A DNA stretch of 64,000 bases from Clostridium saccharobutylicum DSM 13864 (GCF_000473995.1 NC_022571.1:4433416-4497415), one strand, 5' to 3'. Numbered from the stretch's first letter, positions 36,299 through 46,283 are shown. Notes: generated from the letters alone by a model not told the origin. Made by a program: numbers and translations.

Positions 36299-36465
36299 AA
36301 TGTGTTTTCATACTAGAAATAAGGAGAATTCTTTTACGTAACGTTGCGTTGACAATTTGGCTGTTCGAAAATCCACAGCCAAATTATCTAGCAACCGAGC
36401 AAAAAAATTCCCCTTATTTAGGTTATCTATCACATAAGTCTAGATTCAAAGTTGTTTCTCTATAC
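36299..36465. repeat. Family B repeat, medium copy B3
   Basis: Outer stem AAATAAGGAGAATT / AATTCCCCTTATTT; middle stem AATTTGGCTGT / ACAGCCAAATT closed by a short TTCGAAAATCC loop. The inner hairpin of B1, B5 and B6 is absent. Right end TCACATAAGTCTAGATTCAA. Confidence 0.78.
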
Positions 36466-36468
36466 TAT

Positions 36469-36514
36469 AAAACAAAAACGTCATTAACTAAAATGTTAAT
36501 GACGTTTTTGTTTT
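36469..36514 (-). terminator. Terminator of gpmI
   Basis: AAAACAAAAACGTCATTAAC pairs perfectly with its mate ending GACGTTTTTGTTTT, about 20 bases after the gpmI stop. Confidence 0.92.
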
Positions 36515-36534
36515 ATTCTTTATATTAAATAAAA

Positions 36535-38073
36535 TTACTTATTTAATATTAAATTTTCTCCAGTCATTTCAGCAGGTACTTCTAAACCTAATTGACCTAA
36601 CATTGTTGGAGCTATATCAGCAAGCTTTCCATCTTTTAATTTCTTGCCTTCAGTATCATTTGATACCCAAACAAATGGAACTGGCTCTGTAGTATGAGCT
36701 GTATATGGATTTCCTGTTGAGAAATCTATCATAGTTTCAGCATTACCATGGTCTGCAGTAATAAATACACATCCATCTTTTTCTAAGACTTTATTTACGA
36801 CATTACCTAAACACTCATCAACAGATTCAATCGCCTTAACAGCTGCTTCAACAACACCTGTATGTCCAACCATATCTGGATTTGCAAAGTTTAGAATTAT
36901 CATATCATATTTATCGCTATCTAACCTAGCTAATAATTCTTCTGTTACTTCATATGCACTCATTTCTGGTTTTAGATCATAAGTTGCAACCTTTGGTGAT
37001 GGAATTACAACTCTTTCTTCACCTGGATTTTCTTTTTCAACACCACCATTAAAGAAGAAAGTAACGTGAGCATACTTTTCAGTTTCAGCAATTCTTAATT
37101 GATTTAATCCCTTACTACTTACATATTGTCCAAGAGTATTAGCTAAGGTTTGTGGAGTATAAGCAACATGAACTCCTTCTAAAGTTTTATCATATTGAGT
37201 CATTGTTACAAAAGTAAGATCTAAAGTTTCTCTCTTAAATCCTACAAATTCTTTATCATTAATAGCTCTAGTTATTTCTCTTGCTCTATCTGGTCTAAAG
37301 TTAAAGAATACAACTGAGTCTCCGTTCTTAATATTAGTTATTGGGCTACCATTTTCTAAGATTACTGTTGGTAAAACAAATTCATCAGTTTTGTTGTCAT
37401 GATATGAATTTTCAATTGCTTCTACTGCACTATTAGCAGTTTCACCTTTACCTAAAACTAATGCGTTATATGCAAGTTCAACTCTTTCCCATCTATTATC
37501 TCTATCCATTGCATAATATCTACCACTTATAGTAGCAATTTTACCTACTCCAATTTCAGCCATTGCAGCTTCAGTTTCTTTTATGAATTCTTTTGCTGAT
37601 GAAGGTGGTACATCTCTTCCATCCATGAAAGCATGAACAAAAACATTTTGAACTCCTTCTTTTTTAGCAAATTCTAAAAGACCTTTTAAATGATCAATGT
37701 GTGAGTGAACTCCACCATTTGATAATAATCCCATTAAGTGTAGCGCTGCTCCAGTTTTTTTAGCATTACTCATAGCTAATCTAAGAGCTTCATTTTCAAA
37801 AAAGTCCCCATCCTTAATAGCTTTAGTAATTCTAGTTAATTCTTGATATACAATTCTACCTGATCCAATATTTAAATGTCCTACTTCTGAATTTCCCATT
37901 TGACCTTCTGGTAATCCAACTTCTAATCCACTTGCTTGTAATTGAGAATTTGGATAATTTGCAACTAATCTATCGAAATTTGGTTTCTTAGCTAAACTTA
38001 CAGCATTTCCTTCTGATTTTGGTGCAATTCCAAAACCATCTAATATCATTAACATAACTGGCTTTTTTGACAT
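36535..38073 (-). CDS. gpmI: Phosphoglycerate mutase, cofactor-independent
   Basis: A 512-residue Mn-dependent iPGM of the alkaline phosphatase superfamily, converting 3- to 2-phosphoglycerate. MLMILDGFGI (Asp at the first metal site), GNSEVGHLNIGSGRIVYQ with the phosphorylated Ser (about 62), GGVHSHIDHL, HAFMDGRD, NFANPDMVGHTG and ITADHGNAE cover both metal centres. The Mn dependence makes the enzyme pH-sensitive in spores, a known property of the family. The ATG follows TGGAGGT. It lies downstream of tpiA after a terminator, so it may have its own promoter. A perfect terminator ends the unit. Confidence 0.98.
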   Translation of the reverse strand: MSKKPVMLMILDGFGIAPKSEGNAVSLAKKPNFDRLVANYPNSQLQASGLEVGLPEGQMGNSEVGHLNIGSGRIVYQELTRITKAIKDGDFFENEALRLAMSNAKKTGAALHLMGLLSNGGVHSHIDHLKGLLEFAKKEGVQNVFVHAFMDGRDVPPSSAKEFIKETEAAMAEIGVGKIATISGRYYAMDRDNRWERVELAYNALVLGKGETANSAVEAIENSYHDNKTDEFVLPTVILENGSPITNIKNGDSVVFFNFRPDRAREITRAINDKEFVGFKRETLDLTFVTMTQYDKTLEGVHVAYTPQTLANTLGQYVSSKGLNQLRIAETEKYAHVTFFFNGGVEKENPGEERVVIPSPKVATYDLKPEMSAYEVTEELLARLDSDKYDMIILNFANPDMVGHTGVVEAAVKAIESVDECLGNVVNKVLEKDGCVFITADHGNAETMIDFSTGNPYTAHTTEPVPFVWVSNDTEGKKLKDGKLADIAPTMLGQLGLEVPAEMTGENLILNK

Positions 38074-38302
38074 GTTTTTACCTCCATTTTTATCTCATTG
38101 AATAATAGCATACACCTATTATTATAATTTCGTTTTATTACAATATTATTATATTATTTTTTAATAATCATTGCAACTTTGTAAATGTCTTCATTTATCA
38201 TATATAGCATCTTTTTGTGAATTATTTTTTACTACATAATGAATAATTTGCATCAATATTTCTTGTCGAAATACCACTTCTGTTTTTAGTAATTCATTCT
38301 AA

Positions 38303-38336
38303 AAAAAAAGTTATGAACATAAAGTTCATAACTTTT
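38303..38336 (-). terminator. Terminator between tpiA and gpmI
   Basis: AAAAGTTATGAAC pairs with GTTCATAACTTTT, followed on the minus strand by TTTTT. It lies within 10 bases of the tpiA stop. Confidence 0.88.
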
Positions 38337-38341
38337 ATATC

Positions 38342-39088
38342 CTAGTAGTTAACTATTGCAGAAAAATCTGCTGCAACTAAGCTAGCTCCACCAACTAATG
38401 CTCCATCGATATCAGACATTTCCATTTGAGCTTTTATTGTGTTTGGTTTAACTGATCCACCGTATTGAATTCTTGTTTTTTCAGCATATTCTGAACCGTA
38501 CATTTCAGCAACCATAGATCTTATTGCTTTTATTGTTTCATTTGCTTGCTCATCTGTAGCAGTTTTACCAGTTCCGATTGCCCAGATTGGTTCGTAAGCA
38601 ATAACTAATTTTTCTACTTGTTCATTAGTTAATCCAGCTATATCAGCTTTAATTTGAGCTTCGATAACTTTATTAGTAGTTCCGTTTTCTCTTTGTTCTA
38701 AAGTTTCTCCACAACAAAGAATTGGAGTGATGTTGTGTTCAAAAGCTTTTTTAACCTTTTTGTTTAATGCTTCATCAGTTTCATTGAAGTATTCTCTTCT
38801 TTCGCTGTGTCCTAAAACAACATAATCAATTCCCATAGCTTCAAGCATTGATGGAGAAACTTCTCCTGTGAAAGCTCCACTTTCTTCAAAGTGCATGTTT
38901 TGTGCAGCAACTTTTATATTTGATCCAGCTACAGCTTTTTTTACTGCATCTAAACATACAAAAGTAGGACATACAACTACATCACATGTAGCATCTTTAA
39001 CTAATGGTTTTAATTCTTCTATCATTTTAACTGCTTCATCAACAGTTTTATTCATTTTCCAGTTACCTGCTATAATTGCTTTTCTCAT
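38342..39088 (-). CDS. tpiA: Triose-phosphate isomerase
   Basis: A 248-residue TIM-barrel enzyme interconverting DHAP and glyceraldehyde 3-phosphate. GNWKMNKT (catalytic Lys), [12 protein letters not shown] (catalytic His region), [14 protein letters not shown] (catalytic Glu loop) and QYGGSVKPN (phosphate grip) are all present. The ATG follows GAGGTGA. It is third in the cggR-gap-pgk-tpi order; a family A repeat and a hairpin lie between pgk and tpi, while a strong terminator ends tpi. Confidence 0.98.
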   Translation of the reverse strand: MRKAIIAGNWKMNKTVDEAVKMIEELKPLVKDATCDVVVCPTFVCLDAVKKAVAGSNIKVAAQNMHFEESGAFTGEVSPSMLEAMGIDYVVLGHSERREYFNETDEALNKKVKKAFEHNITPILCCGETLEQRENGTTNKVIEAQIKADIAGLTNEQVEKLVIAYEPIWAIGTGKTATDEQANETIKAIRSMVAEMYGSEYAEKTRIQYGGSVKPNTIKAQMEMSDIDGALVGGASLVAADFSAIVNY

Positions 39089-39122
39089 TGATATTCACCT
39101 CATAATTAAATTTTATTATTTT

Positions 39123-39180
39123 AGGCACATTAAAAAAAATAATCATGGCATTTCGGCTTGTTATCTTCTCTCATGTGTCT
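39123..39180. repeat. Family A repeat, short copy (A12)
   Basis: AGGCACATTAAAAAAAATAA, then CTTGTTATCTTCTCTCATGT and GTCT: both termini with the interior deleted. It lies in the pgk-tpiA gap, inside the glycolytic operon. Confidence 0.7.
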
Positions 39181-39271
39181 TAGTTTCGTATCTTACTGAA
39201 TCATTTTAAAATTACTTATCTTAACCAAATAATTTTAATACTTTTTTATTTTTGAATATTCTTTAATTGAT

Positions 39272-39310
39272 ATGAACTTAAGAAAATTGATCAAGTTTTC
39301 TTAAGTTCAT
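39272..39310 (-). terminator. Hairpin in the pgk-tpiA gap
   Basis: ATGAACTTAAGAAAA pairs with TTTTCTTAAGTTCAT. No T run follows, so it may be a processing or mRNA-stability hairpin rather than a terminator. The rest of 39311-39518 has no gene. Confidence 0.55.
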
Positions 39311-39518
39311 CTAAATATAATTTTTAAAATCAATTAACTAATAATCTTAAATGAGACTTTTGGCCTAAAGTTTCTACAAATCCCGTCGAACTTGTTTTAA
39401 TAAAATCAATTAATAATCTTTCAAAATATTATTTATTTAACAATCAATATTTTTAATATTCATTAAACAATATTAGTAATATTAGAAACTACTTTTTATT
39501 TATATATATCTATTAGAA

Positions 39519-40694
39519 TTAGTCATTTAATGCAGCAATTCCTGGTAATACTTTACCTTCTAAGAATTCAAGTGATGCTCCACCACCAGTTGAGATATGA
39601 GTCATCTTATCTCCAAATCCTAAAATGTTAACAGCAGCAGCTGAATCTCCACCACCGATTATAGTAGTAGCACTTGAATCAGCCATAGCTTTAGCTACTG
39701 CAATTGTTCCTTTGTTGAAGTTTTCAAATTCGAACACTCCCATTGGTCCATTCCAGATTACAGTCTTAGCATCTTTAACAGCTTCTGCATATAAAGTTTC
39801 TGTCTTTGGTCCAATATCTAATCCCATACTTCCAGCAGGAATGTTTTGATCTTCAGTAACTACAGCAGCTACATCTTTAAATTCTGCAGCAACTCTATGG
39901 TCTACTGGTAATAAGAACTTAACTCCCTTTTCTTCTGCCTTTGCAATCATTTCTTTAGCGTAGTCAAGTCTATCTTCTTCAACTAATGAAGTTCCGATTT
40001 CATATCCTTGAGCCTTTAAGAATGTATAAGCCATTCCACCACCAATGATGATTGTATTAACTTTATCTAAAAGATTGTTAATAACAGCAATCTTATCTGA
40101 AACTTTTGCTCCACCTAAAATAGCAACAAAAGGTCTTTCTGGAGTTTCAACTGCATTTCCTAAAAATTTTAATTCTTTTTGAATTAAGTATCCACATACA
40201 GCAGTATCTATATAATCAGTTACTCCAACTGTTGAACAGTGAGCTCTGTGAGCTGTTCCAAATGCATCATTAACAAATACGTCAGCTAATGAAGCTAATT
40301 CTTTAGAGAATGTTTCAACGTTCTTTGTTTCTTCTTTTCTGCATCTAGTGTTTTCTAATAAAACGATGTCTCCATCTTTCATTTCTGCAACTGCTTTTTT
40401 AGCATTTTCACCAACAACTTCTTCATCTCTAGCAAAAACAACTTCTTTATCTAACATTTCACTTAATCTTTTAGCAACTGGAGCTAATGATTTTGAAGCA
40501 TCTTTTCCTAAGTGTGAGCAAAGAATAACTTTTGCATTATGTGCAACTAAATATTTGATTGTTGGAAGTGCTCCATTTAATCTGTTTTCATCAGTTATAA
40601 CACCATCTTTTAATGGAACATTAAAGTCACATCTTACTAGTACTTTTTTTCCGTTAACATCGATATCTTCAATTGTTTTCTTGTTAAAATTCAT
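39519..40694 (-). CDS. pgk: Phosphoglycerate kinase
   Basis: A 391-residue enzyme making ATP from 1,3-bisphosphoglycerate. N-domain: [14 protein letters not shown] (about 20-33), [28 protein letters not shown] and the [11 protein letters not shown] region. C-domain: [41 protein letters not shown] and [11 protein letters not shown], then [14 protein letters not shown]. All substrate and nucleotide sites are intact. The ATG follows AGAGGTGAAAG. It follows gap after 122 bases, with a hairpin between. Confidence 0.98.
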   Translation of the reverse strand: MNFNKKTIEDIDVNGKKVLVRCDFNVPLKDGVITDENRLNGALPTIKYLVAHNAKVILCSHLGKDASKSLAPVAKRLSEMLDKEVVFARDEEVVGENAKKAVAEMKDGDIVLLENTRCRKEETKNVETFSKELASLADVFVNDAFGTAHRAHCSTVGVTDYIDTAVCGYLIQKELKFLGNAVETPERPFVAILGGAKVSDKIAVINNLLDKVNTIIIGGGMAYTFLKAQGYEIGTSLVEEDRLDYAKEMIAKAEEKGVKFLLPVDHRVAAEFKDVAAVVTEDQNIPAGSMGLDIGPKTETLYAEAVKDAKTVIWNGPMGVFEFENFNKGTIAVAKAMADSSATTIIGGGDSAAAVNILGFGDKMTHISTGGGASLEFLEGKVLPGIAALND

Positions 40695-40733
40695 TCACTT
40701 TCACCTCTAAAAATATTTTATCAGATTTTAAAA

Positions 40734-40771
40734 TAGTCTGGCCTTATAGCCTTATACTACAAAACCAGACT
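40734..40771 (-). terminator. Hairpin in the gap-pgk gap
   Basis: AGTCTGG pairs with CCAGACT. A T-rich run follows on either strand (TATTTTT or ATTTTAAAA), so it may attenuate or protect mRNA between gap and pgk. Confidence 0.55.
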
Positions 40772-40816
40772 TATTTTTAACATAAAATTGCGCAATTATG
40801 TTCTATTAGATCTAAA

Positions 40817-41818
40817 TTACTTTAAGTTAGCGAAGTATCCTAAAGTTCTGATTAATTGGTTAGTGTATGACATTTCGTTATCATACCAAGAAGCAACTTT
40901 AACTAATTGTTCTCCGTTAACTTCCATAACTTTAGTTTGTGTAGCATCGAATAATGAACCGAAGCTGCTTCCGATGATATCACAAGAAACTATTTCATCT
41001 TCAGTATATCCGTAAGATTCAGTAGCAACAGCCTTCATAGCAGCGTTAACTTCTTCTACAGTTACTTTCTTATCTAAAGTACAAACTAATTCAGTTAATG
41101 AACCAGTGATACATGGAACTCTTTGAGCACCACCATCTAATTTTCCTTTTAATTCAGGAATAACTAATCCGATTGCTTTAGCAGCACCAGTTGAGTTAGG
41201 GATGATTGAAGCTGCAGCTGCTCTAGCTCTTCTTAAATCACCTTTTCTGTGTGGAGCATCTAAAGTATTTTGATCGTTAGTGTATGAGTGAATTGTTGTC
41301 ATGAAACCTTTTGTTAATCCAAAGTTATCATTTAAAGCTTTAGCCATTGGAGCTAAACAGTTAGTAGTACATGAAGCACCTGAAATAACTGTATCTGTTG
41401 ATTTTAAGATTTCGTGGTTTACATTGTAAACTACTGTTGGTAGATCGTTTCCTGCTGGAGCTGAAATAACAACTTTCTTAGCACCTGCTTGAATATGAGC
41501 TGAAGCTTTGTCTTTTGAAGCAAAGAATCCAGTACATTCTAAAACGATATCTACATTTAATTGTCCCCATGGTAAGTTTGCTGGGTTAGCATCTGCAGTA
41601 ACTTTGATTTCCTTTCCGTTTACTACAAAAGCTCCTTCTTTAACTTCGATTTCTCCATCGAATCTTCCTTGAGCTGAATCATATTTGAATAAGTGAGCTA
41701 ACATTTTAGCATCTGTTAAGTCGTTGATTGCAACCACATTAAATTCAGGGTTGTTGATCATTAATCTTAAAGCTAATCTTCCTATTCTTCCAAAACCATT
41801 AATTGCTACGTTTACCAT
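40817..41818 (-). CDS. gap: Glyceraldehyde-3-phosphate dehydrogenase, type I
   Basis: A 333-residue NAD-dependent enzyme. [15 protein letters not shown] (NAD loop), the [15 protein letters not shown] stretch with the catalytic Cys (about 152), [33 protein letters not shown] and [13 protein letters not shown] are all present. It oxidises glyceraldehyde 3-phosphate for glycolysis. The ATG follows AGGAGGTAATTG. It is the first enzyme gene after cggR, with 65 bases between, as in Bacillus and other clostridia. Confidence 0.98.
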   Translation of the reverse strand: MVNVAINGFGRIGRLALRLMINNPEFNVVAINDLTDAKMLAHLFKYDSAQGRFDGEIEVKEGAFVVNGKEIKVTADANPANLPWGQLNVDIVLECTGFFASKDKASAHIQAGAKKVVISAPAGNDLPTVVYNVNHEILKSTDTVISGASCTTNCLAPMAKALNDNFGLTKGFMTTIHSYTNDQNTLDAPHRKGDLRRARAAAASIIPNSTGAAKAIGLVIPELKGKLDGGAQRVPCITGSLTELVCTLDKKVTVEEVNAAMKAVATESYGYTEDEIVSCDIIGSSFGSLFDATQTKVMEVNGEQLVKVASWYDNEMSYTNQLIRTLGYFANLK

Positions 41819-41883
41819 TACAATTACCTCCTAATAATACATTTCTTTTTTTTTATAAAAATAAATTTTACAAACTAATTTAA

Positions 41884-42921
41884 TTACTGAATTCGATTTT
41901 CTAATATATCTAGTATACCATTAGCTGCCGCTTCATCGGTAACCAGTACACCAGTGAAATCATTAAATTCAGTTGCTATAATCGACTCTACTTTATTTTT
42001 CCCACCTGCTACTGCAATATGTGTCTTGATTTTTTTTGCTTCATTAATTTTAATTCCAATTGTGGTAGCTTCTGAGATTATTTTTGAGTCTCTACTAAAG
42101 TAACATCCAAATGCTTCTCCTACAGCTCCGTTATTTATTAAGTTATCTATTTCTTTCTCCGGAACTCCTCTTTTTCTAGCCATCTGCACTGCATTACCTA
42201 TACCATACATTAGAACATCTGCTTTATGAATAGCATCAATAACAGCTTTAACAGCTTCTTCTTTAAGCAAAGTATCTACTATATCTAAGCTTAAATTTTC
42301 TGAGATATGAAGCATTTTATAAGTACCATTTAACTTTTTAGCTAAGGTTGCTGCTAATGTATTAGCTTGGGTTTCAACTTTCTTTCCCATTCCACCTCTT
42401 GCTGGTACTACTTGTATGTTAGACAAATTTGTTATTTTGGGAAATGCTTCTACTACTTCTTTTAATGTGCTGCCACCTGTTAATGCTACAATAGAATTAT
42501 CTTCTAAAACATCTTTAACATAATTAGCACATGCTTTTCCTAAGTCTTTTAAGACTAATGAATTTTCTTCCACATCCCCTGGGACTATAATTACTTTTTT
42601 TAAATTAAGTAAAGATTTTATTTTTTCTTCCATATGGGAAAGTCCCTTTATTTCATGTATAAAATCTTTTAATTTTATTATAAGTTCTACTCCATCACTT
42701 GTAACTGTCATACCTGCAGTATTTATATCAATTAAACCTTGATCCTTTAAAAAACCTATTTCAGTTCTAACACTTCTTTCTCCGATATTTAACTTATCAG
42801 ATAATACTCTTCTCCCAATAGGTTGATTGTGATAGATTGTTAAAAGTATGTTATACCTTTTATCTAATGTATTTACAAGCTCAGGAACTATTTTCCTTTG
42901 TAATTCTAATATTTCCTGCAA
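41884..42921 (-). CDS. cggR: Central glycolytic genes regulator CggR
   Basis: A 345-residue SorC/CggR-family repressor. An N-terminal winged helix (about 15-75; NQPIGRRVLSDKLNIGERSV, then IGFLKDQGLIDI) precedes a sugar-binding domain (VIIVPGDVEENSLV, then ALTGGSTLKEVVEAF, then VPARGGMGK, then ADVLMYGIGNA), which senses fructose-1,6-bisphosphate in Bacillus. It should repress the cggR-gap-pgk-tpi operon when sugar flux is low. I chose a TTG at 42921: AAGGGAG lies 8 bases before it and the protein then begins MQEILELQRK like Bacillus CggR. The longer ATG at 42957 would lie inside the operator. Confidence 0.93.
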   Translation of the reverse strand: MQEILELQRKIVPELVNTLDKRYNILLTIYHNQPIGRRVLSDKLNIGERSVRTEIGFLKDQGLIDINTAGMTVTSDGVELIIKLKDFIHEIKGLSHMEEKIKSLLNLKKVIIVPGDVEENSLVLKDLGKACANYVKDVLEDNSIVALTGGSTLKEVVEAFPKITNLSNIQVVPARGGMGKKVETQANTLAATLAKKLNGTYKMLHISENLSLDIVDTLLKEEAVKAVIDAIHKADVLMYGIGNAVQMARKRGVPEKEIDNLINNGAVGEAFGCYFSRDSKIISEATTIGIKINEAKKIKTHIAVAGGKNKVESIIATEFNDFTGVLVTDEAAANGILDILENRIQ

Positions 42922-42947
42922 CTCAAACACTCCCTTGGTCTTCAACT

Positions 42948-42972
42948 GTCCCATCATATTTCATTGTGTCCC
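42948..42972 (-). promoter_or_regulatory. CggR-type operator (direct repeat)
   Basis: On the minus strand GGGAC occurs twice, exactly 20 bases apart (42968-42972 and 42948-42952), matching the spacing of the CGGGAC half-sites known for CggR. It lies between the promoter and the cggR start, so CggR would block early elongation. Confidence 0.65.
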
Positions 42973-42981
42973 ACATGTATT

Positions 42982-43010
42982 ATTATAAAACACCTTGATA
43001 AATTTTTAAA
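42982..43010 (-). promoter_or_regulatory. cggR-gap operon promoter
   Basis: TATAAT (42982-42987 on the complement), 17 bases, and a weak TTTAAA -35 (43005-43010). The start would lie just upstream of the GGGAC repeats. Confidence 0.55.
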
Positions 43011-43196
43011 CCCTTTAGCAAAACTTTTTTTATAATATTCCAAAAAAAGTTTAAATATTAAATAAATTATTTTTTTTACTATGAAAGAAATATTATATAA
43101 TAGTATCATTTATTGTAAATATAATTTTAAGGTATAATAAATTTATTTGCTCACAAGTACTGTTACACAATCTTAAATATCTTGGATTATTGCTAT

Positions 43197-43274
43197 AAAA
43201 AAATGCATAATTAATAATTAATAAATAAACTTCTACACTTATTTCATTCATCAATTATTAGTATGCATTTTTTT
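43197..43274 (-). terminator. Terminator of rpoN
   Basis: AAAAAATGCATA pairs with TATGCATTTTTTT, flanked by the further AATTAATAATT/AATTATTA pairing; directly after the rpoN stop. Confidence 0.8.
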
Positions 43275-43281
43275 AATATTA

Positions 43282-44673
43282 TTATAATCTTTTTCTCATA
43301 GAAGAAGATTTAATTCCTAATTCCTCTCTATATTTTGCTACTGTTCTACGCGAAATTTTCATATTGCTTTCAGTTAACATATTACTTATTGCTTGATCTG
43401 AAAGAGGCTTTTCTTTATTTTCCTGTTCAACTATTTTCTTTAATAAATTTTTTATTTTTATTGTTGACATATCTTCTTGATTATTTGATGATATTCCAGT
43501 TGCAAATAAATCTTTTATTTTTATGGTGCCATAACTCGTTAATACATATTTATCTTTAATTGCTCTACTCACAGTTGACTCATGAACTTTAATTTTATCT
43601 GCTATTTCTTTTAATGTTAAAGGTTTTATATATTGCTTACCATTCTTAAAAAATTCATTCTGCCTCTCTAAAACACATTCTAAAACTTTATATAATGTAT
43701 TTTTTCTTTGTTCTATCGACTTTATAAGGAACAATGCTTTATTAATCTTCTCCTTAACATAAGTGTTTGTTTCTGAATCTTTATCATTTTCCAAGACCTG
43801 TTTGTACATTTTGTTTATTACAAGTTTAGGTAATACACTTTCATTCATCATTATAAAAAATTCACCATCAATATTTTTAATTTCAGCATCAGGTATAATA
43901 TAATTCACCTCTTCACCTGTAAAAAATCCTCTTGATGGTTTAGGTTCTAAACTCTTAATTAAATCCCCATATCTTTGAGCTTCTCTTGGCGAAATATTAA
44001 GATCCTTTCCAATTAAATCATATTTATTTTCTGCAATATTTTCTAAATGATTTGAAATCATTTTTTCTATAATATCATCTAAAATATTTAATTTTAGACT
44101 CTGAATAAACAAACATTCTTGTATATTTCTAGACCCTATTCCATATGGTTCTAATGATTGTACCACTTTTAAAGCTTTCTCTATATCTTCATTAGGAATA
44201 CCTAGTTCCTTAGAAAATTCCTCTATAGATAACTCTAAATATCCTCTAGAATCTAAGGATTCTATAATGTATTTAGATATGCTTATTGTATATGGATCAC
44301 AATCGATCTCCACTAGTTGTTCATATAAATATTCTTTCAACGATTTCTTTTTTTCTATAAAATTTAGTGGCGATGTTTCATCCTCATCTCTAAAGTAACT
44401 TTTTTCAGACTTATCACAATAATTATCCGAATATAATTCTTCTACTATTTTTTTATAATCGTATCTTTCTTCCATTTGCATTTCACTATTAACTTGAGTG
44501 TCGTCATATGATTCCTCATTTACCTCTAGAATTGGATTTTCTGAATATTCGTTATCAATGTATTCTCTTAAATCATGAAGAGACATTTGCAAAAGTTTTA
44601 TAGATTGCTGCATATTTTGAGTTAACACCATTCTCTGCTCTTGAGTCATCTTCATTCTATAATCTAAATTCAT
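43282..44673 (-). CDS. rpoN: RNA polymerase sigma-54 factor
   Basis: A 463-residue sigma-54. Region I is Gln-rich (MTQEQRMVLTQNMQQSIKLL), then the acidic region II (about 55-105), the core-binding domain (LKEYLYEQLVEIDCD, then LEPYGIGSRNIQECL), the helix-turn-helix (KEIADKIKVHESTVSRAIKD) and the RpoN box ISRRTVAKYREELGI at the C-terminus. It directs RNA polymerase to -24/-12 promoters in concert with enhancer-binding proteins, none of which are in this window. The ATG follows AAGGGGGATA. It lies directly upstream of cggR on the same strand, but a strong terminator separates them. Confidence 0.97.
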   Translation of the reverse strand: MNLDYRMKMTQEQRMVLTQNMQQSIKLLQMSLHDLREYIDNEYSENPILEVNEESYDDTQVNSEMQMEERYDYKKIVEELYSDNYCDKSEKSYFRDEDETSPLNFIEKKKSLKEYLYEQLVEIDCDPYTISISKYIIESLDSRGYLELSIEEFSKELGIPNEDIEKALKVVQSLEPYGIGSRNIQECLFIQSLKLNILDDIIEKMISNHLENIAENKYDLIGKDLNISPREAQRYGDLIKSLEPKPSRGFFTGEEVNYIIPDAEIKNIDGEFFIMMNESVLPKLVINKMYKQVLENDKDSETNTYVKEKINKALFLIKSIEQRKNTLYKVLECVLERQNEFFKNGKQYIKPLTLKEIADKIKVHESTVSRAIKDKYVLTSYGTIKIKDLFATGISSNNQEDMSTIKIKNLLKKIVEQENKEKPLSDQAISNMLTESNMKISRRTVAKYREELGIKSSSMRKRL

Positions 44674-44880
44674 AAATATCCCCCTTATATCATCTTGTAT
44701 ACTTCTTTAAAATATCATAGTTAAACGTATTCACAATTCTAATTATTTACTGTATTTCTTTTATATAGTATAACCTTTTATTGTCCATAATGGCAAGTAT
44801 GCCATACACTTTAATTATTTATATTATTCTATTTCCCTCTTTATTCCTAATATAGACTTAATAAAACAGCAAACAAATAA

Positions 44881-44929
44881 AAAAATATATTAATAAAATT
44901 AACTAATTTAATTTTATTAATATATTTTA
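44881..44929 (-). terminator. Terminator of the trmL-degV unit
   Basis: AAAATATATTAATAAAATTA pairs with the mate ending ATTAATATATTTT, about 35 bases after the DegV stop. Confidence 0.7.
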
Positions 44930-44964
44930 AAACAATACAATATGTTCTATGATATAACTGTTTA

Positions 44965-45801
44965 TTATTTTGTTAAAAATACTAATCCACAGCAATGTGG
45001 TCCCGAATGTATACTAACTGTTGATCCAACTGAACATTCAATAAAATCAACATTATTTTCAATCATATATTTTTTAAGCGCTTCTTTGATCTCAACATTG
45101 TCTACATCAATTAATATAACCGGAACATCTTCATCTAGATTAGAATTTTCTAAATCATCAATAATTTTATTAATCGCTTTTTTCGTACCTCTAATTTTAT
45201 CTTTTACAGACATAAGCCCATCTTTTATATCTAGCACTAGTTTAATTCCAAGTATTCCGCCCACAATTCCAGCTGTTTTCGAAATTCTTCCACCTCTAAC
45301 AAGGTATTCTAAGGATTCAAAACAAACTGAAAGCTTAACATTTTTCTTAATATTGTTTAATTCGTTTTCTATCTGAATTATATCGTATCCTTTATCCCTA
45401 AGCTTAGCAGCCTTTAATACCAATATACCTAATGCCGCTGTAACATTTTGAGAATCGATAACTACTATATCATTACTTTCTAGCATTTCCTTTGCTATGC
45501 ATGCTGATTGATAAGTTCCACTCATTGCAGATGACATATGAATTGAGATAATTTTATATCCTTCATCTAAATATTTCTTATATGATTCCATAAACCTATT
45601 TGGAATTACTTGAGCTGTAGTTGGTAATATACCTTCCTTTTCTATCTTCTCAAATACCATCTTAGGATTTATTTCAACCCCATCTAAATAACTTTTTTCT
45701 TCAAAGTTTATTAGTAATGGTAAAACCTCTATATCATATTTATTGTATATATCATTTGATAAATCTGCAGTGCTATCAGTAATGATTTTTATCTTTTCCA
45801 T
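44965..45801 (-). CDS. DegV family fatty-acid-binding protein
   Basis: A 278-residue DegV/FakB-like protein. ITDSTADL at residues 7-14, VLPLLINFEEKSYLDGVEI (about 26-44), TTAQVIPNRF and SSAMSGTYQSA (the Ser that grips the carboxylate, about 90-100), and LVRGGRISKTAG (about 166-177) are family landmarks. DegV proteins bind fatty acids and some serve as FakB, presenting them to FakA kinase; no FakA gene is nearby. The ATG follows GAGGAATG. It follows trmL after 20 bases, so they form an operon. Confidence 0.92.
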   Translation of the reverse strand: MEKIKIITDSTADLSNDIYNKYDIEVLPLLINFEEKSYLDGVEINPKMVFEKIEKEGILPTTAQVIPNRFMESYKKYLDEGYKIISIHMSSAMSGTYQSACIAKEMLESNDIVVIDSQNVTAALGILVLKAAKLRDKGYDIIQIENELNNIKKNVKLSVCFESLEYLVRGGRISKTAGIVGGILGIKLVLDIKDGLMSVKDKIRGTKKAINKIIDDLENSNLDEDVPVILIDVDNVEIKEALKKYMIENNVDFIECSVGSTVSIHSGPHCCGLVFLTK

Positions 45802-45821
45802 TCATCTTCATTCCTCTTCAA

Positions 45822-46283
45822 TTATTTCATATTCGGAAATCCTAATTGCCTTAAAGCTTCATAAGCTACTATAGCTACAGTATTGGATAAATTTAAACTT
45901 CTAGCACTAGATTTTATCATAGGTACTCTAAGTCCATTAAGTCTTTTATGAACTTCTTCAGGAACACCGCAAGACTCTCTTCCAAACATTATAAAATCAC
46001 CTTCTTCAAAGGAAATTTCATCATAATGTGTTCCTTCATGAGTAGTTGATAAGAAAATTCTCTTATCACCATACTTTTCCATGAACGCTTCATAACTTTC
46101 ATGTACTTCCATTTCTAAGTCCTTCCAATAATCTAAACCTGCTCTTCTCACTTGCTTTTCACTTATATCGAAACCTAATGGCTTTATTAAGTGTAATTTA
46201 CTATTTGTAAGAACACAAGTTCTAGCAATATTTCCTGTATTTTGAGGTATCTCTGGTTGATACAATACTATGTTTAAATTCAA
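45822..46283 (-). CDS. trmL: tRNA (cytidine(34)-2'-O)-methyltransferase
   Basis: A 153-residue SPOUT methyltransferase of the TrmL/YibK family, which methylates the wobble ribose of tRNA-Leu. NIVLYQPEIPQNTGNIARTC at the start, RRAGLDYW (about 46-53), FGRESCGVPEEV (about 98-109) and IKSSARSLNLSNTVAIVAYE (about 124-143), the SAM-binding trefoil knot, are all present. The length is normal. It starts at TTG 46283, 6 bases after AGAAGGTG. Two short family A repeats lie upstream. Confidence 0.94.
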   Translation of the reverse strand: MNLNIVLYQPEIPQNTGNIARTCVLTNSKLHLIKPLGFDISEKQVRRAGLDYWKDLEMEVHESYEAFMEKYGDKRIFLSTTHEGTHYDEISFEEGDFIMFGRESCGVPEEVHKRLNGLRVPMIKSSARSLNLSNTVAIVAYEALRQLGFPNMK

